A stretch of 16,250 nt of DNA, taken from Hepatocystis sp. ex Piliocolobus tephrosceles. Taxonomy: Eukaryota > Apicomplexa > Aconoidasida > Haemosporida > Plasmodiidae. A program made the position numbers and the translations under genes. Below the pieces are notes generated by a model. That model had not been told where the DNA came from. It saw only the letters and a program-made list of their open reading frames with translations, and did no database searches. The stretch is from positions 1-16,250 of the forward strand of contig CABPSV020000181.1 in assembly GCA_902459845.2 (NCBI GenBank), given 5' to 3'. Positions 1 through 8,777 of the stretch are shown one piece after another (position 1 is the first letter of the stretch; the number at the start of each line of letters is the position of its first letter).

Positions 1-70
<70 letters not shown>
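1..70. repeat. Poly(dA) run of at least 70 bases
   Basis: The window opens with 70 uninterrupted A residues. The run may extend further left, so this is a minimum. It is the longest homopolymer in the window. Confidence 0.95.
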
Positions 71-72
<2 letters not shown>

Positions 73-201
73 ATTGTAAGCGTATGTAAAAATGCATACA
101 AACATAAACACAAACACACCTTTATGTAATAAGTTTTTATGCTAAAAATGTGGCAAATGAGGAAAGCTTTTTATGAGCATAAGTGTTTAAAAAAACTACG
201 T

Positions 202-217
<16 letters not shown>

Positions 218-262
<45 letters not shown>
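218..262. repeat. (AT)n microsatellite after poly(dA)
   Basis: A run of A is followed directly by about 22 AT dinucleotides. This is common in Plasmodium intergenic DNA and is prone to length change. Confidence 0.9.
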
Positions 263-370
263 GTAAATTCATGTATATAAACATAAGCATAAGCAAAAAA
301 ATTAAAAAAAGGTAATAATTTATATAAAAAAAAAAATGCGTTATATTAAATGAAAAAAAAAATAAATAAA

Positions 371-434
371 AAAAAAAGTGAATTAAATAAAAAGTGAATT
401 AAATAAAAAGTGAATTAAATAAAAAGTGAATTAA
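371..434. repeat. 17-bp tandem repeat, about 4 copies
   Basis: The unit AATAAAAAGTGAATTAA recurs four times with almost no change. It is intergenic and has no coding potential. Confidence 0.85.
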
Positions 435-1275
435 AAAAAAAAAAAAAAATGGTCATTGATAGGGATAGCTAAAAGCAAATACGAACAAATCGGGATAAAC
501 CGGAGCAAATAAGAGCAAATGTATTTATCTTTTTTTATAATTTTTATCAAAGGAGAAAGCATTTATTTAGTTTGTCTATACATATATATGTATATATATA
601 CATATAATTCAATAATATATATTGTGTAAAATGTCTGGTTATGATATTAGTGTATTTCAAGCAAAAGAAAAAAAAAAATATCCATATATATTTGTTATAT
701 ACATTTTAAGTTGTATTATATAAAACACAAATTTTTATTTTAAGTCAATTGTACAATGTGTTTATAATGTATTCATAGCATGTTTGTTAATATATTTCCA
801 TACATAATATGTACGTATGTATGTATGGTTAGTGTATTTATTTTTAAGCGTTTTTAGATTAAAAACAATATCTAATAGCCATGTAATGTTAAACCTTGTC
901 CACAACTTTAATAGAAGTTAAAAAAATTTAAAAAAAAAAAAAAACATTATATATCACCTATAAGGCTGTTAAAAATAAATAAACGTGTATGTTTTAAATT
1001 TTATAAAAAAAAAAAAAAAATAGATAGATTATTAAATAAATAATAAACGAACAGCCATGCATTTTATTAATTGCAATTAAAAATGAAAAAAATTCTTATT
1101 TTTGAGAAATTAAATATACTAAAAATATAATTAGTAAAAATTTGAGTTTTTTTTTTTTTTTTTTATTGAAGCATGCAAATAAATTTATTCTTTTTTACGC
1201 CACTAATATATATTGCTTACACGTATGTATGTATATTAAATGCAACAATAACGTCAAATAAATAAATTAAATTAC

Positions 1276-1386
1276 TTTATTTATTTTGTAATCTATTTAT
1301 TTTGTAATCTATTCATTTTGTAATCTATTCATTATGTAATATATTCATTTTGTAATATATTCATTTTGCAATGCATTCATTTTGCT
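1276..1386. repeat. 16-bp tandem repeat, about 7 copies
   Basis: Units of the type ATCTATTCATTTTGTA repeat with a 16-bp period. Early copies carry TTTATT and ATCT; later ones drift to ATATATTC and ATGCATTC. The gradient of divergence suggests repeated slippage or unequal exchange. Confidence 0.85.
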
Positions 1387-2275
1387 GCACAATCATATTT
1401 ATTTATGTATGTACGTATTTTTTTTTAAATGGTTATGTATATAATTGACATGTGGTAAAACAACATTGCATAATTCGCACACAAGATAAAAAAAAAAAAA
1501 ATCTCCAAAATGTGATTGACTTATTTAAAAAAAAAAAAACTTTTTAATAATGTTAAAAAATATAACAGTGGTAATATTAAAAATAGTTTGTCAATTAATG
1601 TCTTTTTTTTTTTTTTTCAAAATGTCAAAAAATAAAATTAATCAAATCAATTAAAAAATAGTTGTAGGCAACTTAAAAATAAGGATAAATACATGTTTAA
1701 AAAACAACATATGATGTTAAAAAAAAAAAAAAAAATTAAATAGAAAATTATAAACAAAGCTTGAATAGAAAATTATAAACAAAAATTTGAACACAATATT
1801 TGAACACAATATTTGAATTGACATATGTAGTTTTGTACGAAAATGAGAAATTAATAAATACTATTTTTTTTTTTTTTTTTTTTTTTTTTTGCACGTCTTT
1901 CTGCTTTTTATAATACATAAATATATATATTTATGCAAAAACCACAAACGTATGAGCAAATATAATAGTATAAATAGTACATATTATAATTTAATTAATC
2001 AACTTCTAAAATAATATTATGATTACGCAGACATGTTAAAATAACGAATAATAACGTTTGAGTGTTCATGACAGTTATAAATTGGAATGAAAATATATAA
2101 TACATATTTTATTTTGCATATTTTAGATATCTATGAAACAACACATTTGAAGGTATTTTTTCTAATCACTTAATCACTTTATATAATTCAATCTTTAAAT
2201 GCATTGAAAATATATAAATATATGCATACACACATAATACATATACTAGCTGTTTAATCATAATATATTTATACT

Positions 2276-2279
<4 letters not shown>

Positions 2280-2343
<64 letters not shown>

Positions 2344-2345
2344 TA
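2280..2345. repeat. 48-base poly(dA) followed by (AT)n
   Basis: Forty-eight A residues (2280-2327) run straight into a short AT dinucleotide block. It lies about 190 bp upstream of the LCMT start codon, where poly(dA:dT) would be expected to disfavour nucleosomes; that role is inference. Confidence 0.9.
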
Positions 2346-2516
2346 GCACTTCTGTTACGAATAATATGACGTATTAAAAATAAAACAATAAGTAGTAACT
2401 TACATTATGAGAACTTTTATGTGAAAACATAGGTAAAGTAAAATTAAAACAAAAAAAAAAAAAATTCATGCAAAATTAAACTTTATAACATTTAAAAAAA
2501 TAAAAAGTAGAAAACA

Positions 2517-3282
2517 ATGTTACAAAAAAAAATAATATATAGTACTTCGAAACCATCTAATAAAGTACAAACCACAACATACGAGGCGGCTAGTAGTAAA
2601 TAGTTATACACAAAAAAAAAAAAAAAAAAAAAAAAATGTTAGCTATTTATTAGTAATTATTTATTAGTAACTTTTTATTAATAATTATTGTATGTATTTA
2701 TGGCAATTGTACATATATACATATGTATATATTTATATGCACACATATAAAACATACAATAGTGTAGATATATGTATATTTTCATATGTCTATACCTGTA
2801 TTTTTTTTTTCAGTTCTGCTGTTCTGAAAGGATACTACAATGATCCATTTTTGAAATATTTTGTTCAAAAAGTAGAAAGCAGAAGCCCATTAATAAATAG
2901 AGGTTTGAAAATAAAAAAAAATTGTGATTGTTTAATTTGTACATTATTTTGAGAGCAATAGTAGATCGCTTTTAATTGTTTTTACCAAACTTAAAACCTT
3001 AATTTTTATTTTTCATGATTTTGTATTTATATGTACACACACCTAAATTTGTGTTATATAACTTGTGTTAAGTATGTAACGTGTGTTAAGTATGTAACTT
3101 GCGTTAAGTATGTAATTTTTGTTAAATAATTTAAAACAGTTTTATTCCGGTTTTTCTATTTTCTTTTTTCGAGAAAGGATACTATTCCCGGGTTGCTGCA
3201 CTAAGACAATACATTGATCTGTTCTTTAAGTCATTAGATAATGTAACGGAAAAAAAAAAGAAAAAAAAAAGAAAAAAAAAAG

Positions 3283-3333
<51 letters not shown>

Positions 3334-3433
3334 TAATACTAACATCTATAGAAAGTTTGGAAGTAGAAAAGTACATGTATAAATAATACTTAAATTGGTA
3401 ATATATCATTTTATATATTTATGCTCTATGCTG

Positions 3434-3483
<50 letters not shown>

Positions 3484-4634
3484 ACAGGCTGAATCAATTC
3501 AATTAGTAAACATTGGTGCTGGTTTAGATACTATCTTTTTTTGGACATCTGTAAAAAAAATAAAATAAAATGAAATAAAATCGTTAAGATAAGATACTAT
3601 AAACATAAGAAAAAATTAAAATTTATAAACATATCATATACCGTGTGCACATTATGTATGTTTGCACATTCTTTTCTTTGATTTTACAATATACTCACGT
3701 ATTTTTTTTTAATTTGCATTTTATAAAAGGAACGCTACAAAAATGTTAATTATTATGAACTGGATTTTCACGAATTATTAATTGAAAAAACTGATATAAT
3801 AAATAATTTTGAAGAGTTGAAACATTTTTTAAAATATGAAGAAACTAACATAAATGATAAAAAGGAGACTAACGGTTTAATTGATTGTACAAATTATAAA
3901 ATGCTACCGTTTAACTTAAATGAATGTGGGTCTATAGAACAGAAATTAATAGATCACAATTTCAATTTTTCGTTACCCACTCTTTTTTTGTGTGAATGTG
4001 TTCTTATATATTTAGAAATACAAAGTAGTGACATATTAATAAACATATTAAGCGATATTATGAAAAATACATCCTGTATAATTGTCTATGAGCAAGTAAG
4101 TAGATGTGTATATATGTATATATATAATATGTATATACACATACGTGGCATATATTGTGTATATGTTGATTATCCATGCTTACACTGCTCACATTTTTAC
4201 TGATCACATTTTTACTGCTCAAATAATTTGTAATTTTATCAAATTACATTTTCGTATTTAACTTTATACAGGTAAACCCAGATAGCGCATTCGGTAAAAT
4301 CATGATCGATAATTTTAATAAAAGAGGCTTAAACTTAAAAAGTATTTATAAATACCATAATTTGGATTTACAAATGCAAAGGTTTAAATCGTTAGGTTGG
4401 ACCAATGTTTATGTAAATGATATGAATGAAATATATGATTATCATATAGACATAAATGAAAAAAAAAGAATTGAAAAACTTGAAATGTTCGATGAATTAG
4501 AAGAATGGAGATTATTACAAAATCATTACTTTATTTTAGTTGCATTCAATTGTTATAACAAATTAAACCTAAACGAATTAAACACCTTTTTAAAAAACAA
4601 AAAAGAAACAAAAAAAAAAAAATGCATTATGTAG
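2517..4634 (+). CDS. LCMT1: Leucine carboxyl methyltransferase, six exons (protein phosphatase methyltransferase)
   Basis: Exons by my reading: 2517-2602, 2814-2902, 3178-3242, 3488-3550, 3730-4095 and 4272-4634. All introns are GT-AG, phases agree, and the total is 1,032 bp (343 residues plus stop); human LCMT1 has 334. The start ATG follows an in-frame TAG at 2508-2510. Family landmarks, in order: EAASSKYSAVLKGYYNDPF across exons 1-2; INRGYYSRV (about 56-64), whose Arg is part of the S-adenosylmethionine site; VNIGAGLDT (87-95), the SAM-binding glycine loop; YELDF (110-114), the acidic end of strand 2; LPTLFLCECVLIYL (183-196); YEQVNP across exons 5-6; and a GW motif followed by DMNEIYD. 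The family transfers a methyl group from SAM to the C-terminal leucine of PP2A-type catalytic subunits, which controls regulatory-subunit binding in the cytosol and nucleus. The protein ends in a lysine-rich tail, and its stop lies inside the first copy of a 21-bp tandem repeat. Identity is strong; the exon 3 end rests on phase and alignment. Confidence 0.93.
2603..2813 (+). other. LCMT intron 1 with weak donor
   Basis: The donor is GTTATA and the acceptor is a T-tract ending in CAG. Splicing joins TA to T to make the Tyr codon in SSKYSAV, a family motif. Donors at 2593 (GTAGTA) and 2596 (GTAAAT) look closer to consensus, but both put the message out of frame. The intron contains a 25-base poly(dA). 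Confidence 0.85.
3053..3126 (+). repeat. 18-bp tandem repeat inside LCMT intron 2
   Basis: About four copies of a unit like AACTTGTGTTAAGTATGT lie in intron 2 (2903-3177). The copies differ at one or two positions. Confidence 0.8.
3243..3487 (+). other. LCMT intron 3 with paired A47 and T48 tracts
   Basis: The donor is GTAACG after SLDN and the acceptor is a T-tract ending in GACAG. The intron carries a G-interrupted A tract, then 47 pure A (3283-3329), a spacer of about 105 bp, and 48 pure T (3435-3482) directly before the acceptor. Reading through instead of splicing at 3243 would add a long lysine run and then a stop at 3384, so splicing here is required for a family-like protein. Confidence 0.85.
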
Positions 4635-4830
4635 CAGTGTAAATGCATTATGTAGCAGTGTAAATGCATTATGTAGCAGTGTAAATGCATTATGTAGCAG
4701 TGTAAATGCATTATGTAGCAGTGTAAATGCATTATGTAGCAGTGTAAATGCATTATGTAGCAGTGTAAATGCGTTATATAGCTGTGTTAACGCATCATAT
4801 AGCAGTGTTAACGTATTATATAGCAGTGTT
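4621..4830. repeat. 21-bp tandem repeat, about 10 copies, carrying the LCMT stop codon
   Basis: The unit AATGCATTATGTAGCAGTGTA is repeated about seven times exactly, then three times with changes (GCGTTATATAG, GCATCATATAG, GTATTATATAG). Because 21 is a multiple of three, every unit carries a TAG or equivalent stop in the LCMT frame, so the gene ends in a row of in-frame stops. The opposite strand is open through the repeat and spells MHLHCYI heptads, which I treat as a shadow. Confidence 0.9.
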
Positions 4831-4951
4831 TTTTCATTTTTTTACTTATACCATTGTGTGCGTATGTTCATATTGATATAAATATATAGATAGAAAGAGG
4901 ACAAGTGAAATATATAAAAAAATTTCGTTTTTTTTAACTGATATATGGCTA

Positions 4952-4987
<36 letters not shown>

Positions 4988-5368
4988 GTCCCATAGTAAA
5001 ATTAAATTTGGTACATAAATGTAATTTTTATTTTAACTTACATATAAAAATATGTTTATCCACCATTAAACATTGTTTAAAACTTTTTTTTAAATAAATA
5101 AAACTTTCTTTATTGAAATTAAAGCTTAAGTAATGATTTAAAAACTAAGGAATAGTTCTTTTTTTTTTTTTTTTTTTATGTGCACTAAATATATTACAAA
5201 AAAAAAAAAAAAAAAAAAAAAAGGGAATAAAAAAAAACGGGATAAAAAAAAACGAAATAAAAAAAAAACAGAATAAAAACGGAGTAAAGCCCTACATATA
5301 AATATATATATATATATATATATGAACATATATACACATATATGCATACAATCAACGTTCTTTATTTG

Positions 5369-5405
<37 letters not shown>

Positions 5406-5430
5406 TATTAAATTTTCGTTTTTTTATAAG

Positions 5431-5477
5431 GTGTTAAGAATGGAAAAAATATTTTTTATCAAAGCACAATATTTTAC
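5431..5477 (+). other. Possible non-coding 5' leader exon
   Basis: A T-rich stretch ends in TTTATAAG at 5430, and 47 bp later there is a good donor, ACGTAAGC, at 5478. The stretch contains an ATG at 5440 that opens only 13 codons before TAA. One reading is an untranslated leader exon of the gene at 5976, spliced to an acceptor near TTACCTAG (about 5946). In-frame extension of that protein is excluded by a TAA at 5967-5969. This is inference from splice-like signals only. Confidence 0.3.
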
Positions 5478-5778
5478 GTAAGCCTATTACATTATATTTG
5501 CCATATATGATAATTAAAAAAGAATATATAAGTAACACAACAATAACGTAATACAAAAAAAAAAAAAAAAAAATTAAAATAAAACAATTCAAAAAATAAA
5601 TAAAAAAATGAAAACAATTAATATGTATAAAAAATAATTAAATAAAATCATATAAGAAAACAGATTACAAAAAGTTCATACAATTTAATGAAAAGAAAAA
5701 AAACAAATGTGTACAAAAAAATAATAAATTGTAACAAGAAAACTTACCTCTAAACAATTTTTCATTATTAACATATTT

Positions 5779-5892
5779 TTATCACATCTTTATCACATTT
5801 TTATCACATCTTTATCACATTTTTATCACATCTTTATCACATTTTTATCACATCTTTATCACATTTTTATCACATTTTTATCACATTTGTAT
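5779..5892. repeat. 11-bp tandem repeat upstream of the membrane-protein gene
   Basis: TTTATCACATT and TTTATCACATC alternate for most of the array, giving a 22-bp higher-order period over about ten 11-bp units. The array ends about 85 bp before the start codon, so it lies in the promoter or 5' leader. Confidence 0.88.
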
Positions 5893-5975
5893 CATATTAT
5901 TGTTATTTTTTTTTTTTTTTTTTTTACTTGTTTTTATCTTACCTAGTGTTTTTTTTTCTTTGCTCTTAATTCAAA

Positions 5976-6503
5976 ATGTTAATATTTGAAAACGCAAACC
6001 ATTATTTCAAAGTTTTTCGTAACTTTAACGGCTGCTACAGTGATAACAAGTTATTGAAATTCTTTTTTAAAAAAAGTTATAATAGTTGGTTTAATGACCC
6101 AAGTCAGTATTCTTATTATTTTATATCATATTTTTCAGTAGCAGTAGCAGGAACTGTAGTGTTACGTCATTTATTATTTAATCCAGATGTACATTTTAGA
6201 AGACAAGATAAAAGAAGAAATATAATTGATAGATACCAACATCATGCATATTCATTACCATATTTTAATCATTGGTTGAGAAACTTTTCTCTCTCATTTA
6301 AGAATAGCTTAATAGATAACGAACCGGATTATCAAGATAATGACCCTTGGAGTTTCAGACCCAATAGAGTTCCATGTTACGCAAGGTTACCATTCTTTTT
6401 TGAAATACCAAAGTACCATGTCGACGACCCAAATTATGAAAAAAATTCGCATAAAAATATGCAGAAATATTATGAGGATATTGGATATGTGAAAAAAAAT
6501 TGA
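5976..6503 (+). CDS. Conserved-looking single-pass membrane protein, function unknown
   Basis: A single exon encodes 175 residues. The ATG is the only start, because TAA stands in frame nine bases upstream with no acceptor between. Composition is unlike the flanking DNA: balanced, aromatic-rich, no poly-Asn, so it is a real gene under constraint. Residues 1-44 are basic and aromatic with no classical signal peptide. Residues about 46-68 (SYYFISYFSVAVAGTVVLRH region) form one hydrophobic segment. A basic stretch FRRQDKRR (74-81) follows directly, and the rest is hydrophilic with many Tyr, His and Pro, including NDPWSFRPNRVPCYARLPFF and EIPKYHVDDPNY. I do not recognise the family. The short single-helix layout with positive charge beside the helix resembles accessory subunits of mitochondrial inner-membrane complexes, which are divergent in apicomplexans; this is a guess from shape only. 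Confidence 0.85.
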   Translation: MLIFENANHYFKVFRNFNGCYSDNKLLKFFFKKSYNSWFNDPSQYSYYFISYFSVAVAGTVVLRHLLFNPDVHFRRQDKRRNIIDRYQHHAYSLPYFNHWLRNFSLSFKNSLIDNEPDYQDNDPWSFRPNRVPCYARLPFFFEIPKYHVDDPNYEKNSHKNMQKYYEDIGYVKKN

Positions 6504-6561
6504 AGCAAATGAATAAATAAGGCAGTAGCAATTAAAAGCCAACATGGAACTAGTACTTCTA

Positions 6562-6630
6562 TATATAACTTATATAGATATATAACTTATGTAGATATAT
6601 AACTTATGTAGATATATAACTTATGTAAAT
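6562..6630. repeat. 17-bp tandem repeat, 4 copies
   Basis: ATATAACTTATGTAGAT recurs about four times shortly after the stop codon of the membrane-protein gene, probably within its 3' UTR. Confidence 0.85.
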
Positions 6631-7321
6631 AGGCACATATTGCGAACGATCTACTTATATAAATATTTAATTTAAGCCTATTTTTTGTTTCTTTTTTTAT
6701 GTTGTCTATTACAAATGTTATTACATTATTTAGTTACATAAGACTATCTCATACTTCACAATATTATATATGTATAATTTCTGTTATTTATTTATTTATT
6801 TATTTATTTTATTTTTATTTTTTTTGTTATTCTTTGAACGTAAAATATGTAAATATTTAACTCTTAACCATAAGCTGGTATGTATTATTAGCTGGTATTT
6901 GTTATTTTTTAATTTTTTTTAAAAAAGTAATAAATGGGTACACAATAACCAATATATATAAATATATACAAACATTATTATCAAAATAAAAAAAATTGTA
7001 CATATAAGTAAATACACTGATATATATTTTATTCCTCCAAGGAAAAGTATATACGTAGTTATTTTTCTGATAAAAAAAAAAAAAAAAAAAAAAAAAACAC
7101 CAATTATTTTGCTCATTGCGTTTTGGTGTTTTCTCTTTAATTACAAACAAATTTCAAAAAACTTAGAAAAATGTAACTCATATTTATAGTTTTAATGCAT
7201 ATATATGTATGTATGTATATGTGTATAAGATTATTACAATATTGCATGCAAAATGAGAAAACAAAAAACATGAATAAAATAATTCATAATGTGGCATAAT
7301 AAAATATGCTTAAAAAAAAAA

Positions 7322-7450
7322 AAATAAATAAGTAAATAAATATATAAGTAAATAAATATATAAGTAAATAAATATATAAGTAAATAAATAAGTAAATAAA
7401 TAAGTAAATAAATATATAAGTAAATAAATAAGTAAATAAATAATAATAAA
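7322..7450. repeat. Mixed 12- and 16-bp repeat of AAGTAAATAAAT
   Basis: The core AAGTAAATAAAT alternates with and without an added ATAT, giving interleaved 12- and 16-bp units. The minus strand is open as Tyr/Leu/Ile/Phe-rich peptides, which I treat as a product of the repeat. Confidence 0.85.
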
Positions 7451-7539
7451 AAAAAAAAAATTTAACAATACAAATTGGCACAACAAACACACAATTACAA
7501 TCATTTAAATCGCGATGCATTTTTTTTTATTATTTATAA

Positions 7540-7710
7540 AAAGGAAGAAATGTGGGAAAGCAGAAATGAAGGGAGAAAGAAAGAATTTTTTTTACCTTAT
7601 CTTATATAAAGAACTTGGAAAAACACAAATATGCACATACATATATATATATAAATATATATACCTATGTGGCAAGCTACACGAAGGAGCTGTGTCAAGA
7701 ATATAATAAA
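7540..7710. other. GC-richer patch of unknown nature
   Basis: Two short segments stand out from the surrounding A/T: a purine-rich one around GGAAGAAATGTGGGAAAGCAG (7543 on), and CTATGTGGCAAGCTACACGA near 7668. A plus-strand open frame spans it but is cut by a TA-repeat translated as Tyr-Ile. On the minus strand a donor-like ATAG/GTATAT follows the second segment. I cannot decide between a UTR element, a small RNA and an exon. Confidence 0.3.
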
Positions 7711-8328
7711 ACGCTTAATTGTAATATGCATTAAAAAAACTTCCTAATTTTTAAAATTATAATAAATAAGACATAAGCAAAAAATAAATAAATAAAAAAT
7801 AAAATGAAACAAACGCAAAATATGCAAAAAAAAAAAAAAAAAAAAAAAAAAACAAATAACAGTGGTATTATCATTGAATACATATAATTTAAACAAAAAA
7901 AACGAAAAAAAAATGTATTTATATGTGTATTGGTGTTGATGTTGGTGTTGGTATATGGTCATGTCTGTGTGTGTATGTATAGAAACTGATCTATGAATAT
8001 AAGTACTTACTTATATTTATTTATTTATTTATTTAACTTTTATTTTTCCTGTTATAACTGATCAACAATATGTACATATTTGTTTTGATGAACACTGTAC
8101 TGTTGAGAAGAAGCAGAAAAAGAAGAGAGAGAAGAGAAAAATGGGTATATGTGTCTTCAAATTTATATGGATATTTATGTATTCATTAGCATTCAATTTT
8201 TTTTGATTATTCGGTTTTAAATTAGGCCTAATGTTATGTTATATGATTGTGTACAAATATTATTGTATGTGTTATATGCTTAATTATATGTACTTGAATT
8301 ATTTTAAATACCTGTGTTTATGTATGTC

Positions 8329-8466
8329 TTACTTATTCTTACTTATTCTTACTTATTCTTACTTACTCTTACTTATTCTTACTTACTCTTACTTATTCTT
8401 ACTTACTCTTACTTATTCTTACTTACTCTTACTTATTCTTACTTACTCTTACTTATTCTTACTTAT
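8329..8466. repeat. 10-bp tandem repeat with 20-bp higher-order period
   Basis: TTATTCTTAC units repeat about 13-14 times. After the first three, TTACTCTTAC and TTATTCTTAC alternate strictly, so the array grew as 20-bp pairs. Confidence 0.88.
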
Positions 8467-8777
8467 TATACCAATTGAAATATTGTTATTGTTTGTGTTT
8501 TTCTTATTTATTATGCATACATATGTGCATATGTGCATATATATGATGATTCATTTATTGCATTAGTATTATTGTTATTATTTTGATCGAATTGATAATT
8601 CATATTTCATATTTTTACTTTTCATAATTATTAATTCAATAAAAAAAATATTTTGTTATTTTTTTTTTTTTTATCATTGATATCGTTCGGATTTTAGTTT
8701 AACAAATTTTTTATAACATTATTGTTATATTTTATGAAGTAAATAAATTGGTTCTTTTCTTGTTAGTTCGTTACTTG

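Larger units (their letters stand above)
1..2516. other. Intergenic region upstream of LCMT gene, no gene seen
   Basis: This stretch is very A+T-rich and has stops in all frames at short intervals. It holds homopolymer runs, (AT)n blocks and several short tandem repeats, listed separately where clear. A slightly GC-richer patch at about 452-515 is a degenerate 9-10 bp repeat around GAGCAAATA and has no start codon. A 30-codon open frame at 631-723 lacks a usable splice donor and a recognisable relative. The last part, up to 2516, should include the promoter and 5' leader of the LCMT gene, but I cannot define a start site or a transcription-factor site. Confidence 0.7.
4635..5975. other. Intergenic region between LCMT and the membrane-protein gene
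   Basis: Apart from the 21-bp repeat, this holds poly(dT) and poly(dA) runs (T19 at 5159-5177 facing A25 at 5198-5222; T34 at 5370-5403), a degenerate A-rich repeat around 5223-5285 with GGGATAAAAAAAAAC-like units, an exon-like island at 5431-5477, and an 11-bp repeat close to the next start. It should contain the LCMT 3' UTR and the promoter of the next gene. No further coding region is evident. Confidence 0.7.
6504..8777. other. Convergent intergenic region, no gene supported
   Basis: The genes on both sides end towards this region, so it should hold two 3' UTRs. It contains several tandem repeats (6562-6630, 7322-7450, 8329-8466), poly-A and poly-T runs, and a GC-richer patch at about 7540-7710. 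Open frames here are made of repeats or poly-Phe/poly-Lys and match no family I know. Confidence 0.7.

Noticed and set aside
631..723. 30-codon open frame beginning MSGYDISVFQAK
   Set aside because: It begins like a plausible gene start but runs into AT-rich Tyr/Ile codons and a stop, has no consensus donor to a further exon, and matches no family I know.
2692..2813. ATG and open frame leading into LCMT exon 2
   Set aside because: The first part translates (TA)n intron sequence. The exon at 2517-2602 supplies the conserved N-terminal motif in phase, so 2692 is not the start.
3249..3383. Lysine-rich extension of LCMT exon 3
   Set aside because: Reading on gives a homopolymeric Lys run and an in-frame stop at 3384. 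The donor at 3243 joins in phase to the SAM-binding exon and gives the family's usual spacing.
4553..4753. Minus-strand MHLHCYI heptad protein
   Set aside because: It is produced by the 21-bp repeat and continues as poly-Phe opposite the LCMT lysine tail; no independent coding signal.
7240..7252. Palindrome TTGCATGCAA, resembling an ApiAP2 site
   Set aside because: It lies between two convergent gene ends, away from any promoter, and one such 8-mer is expected by chance in Plasmodium DNA.
7920..7995. Possible C/D-box snoRNA (GTTGATGTT ... AACTGATC)
   Set aside because: The C box is off-consensus and the ends do not pair; the TTGGTG copies look like a short repeat instead.
8080..8160. Possible C/D-box snoRNA (TGATGA near 8086)
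   Set aside because: No CTGA D box follows at a suitable distance and no terminal stem is visible.
8329..8466. CRISPR-like regular repeat
   Set aside because: Units are directly adjacent without unique spacers, so it is a minisatellite in a eukaryotic genome.
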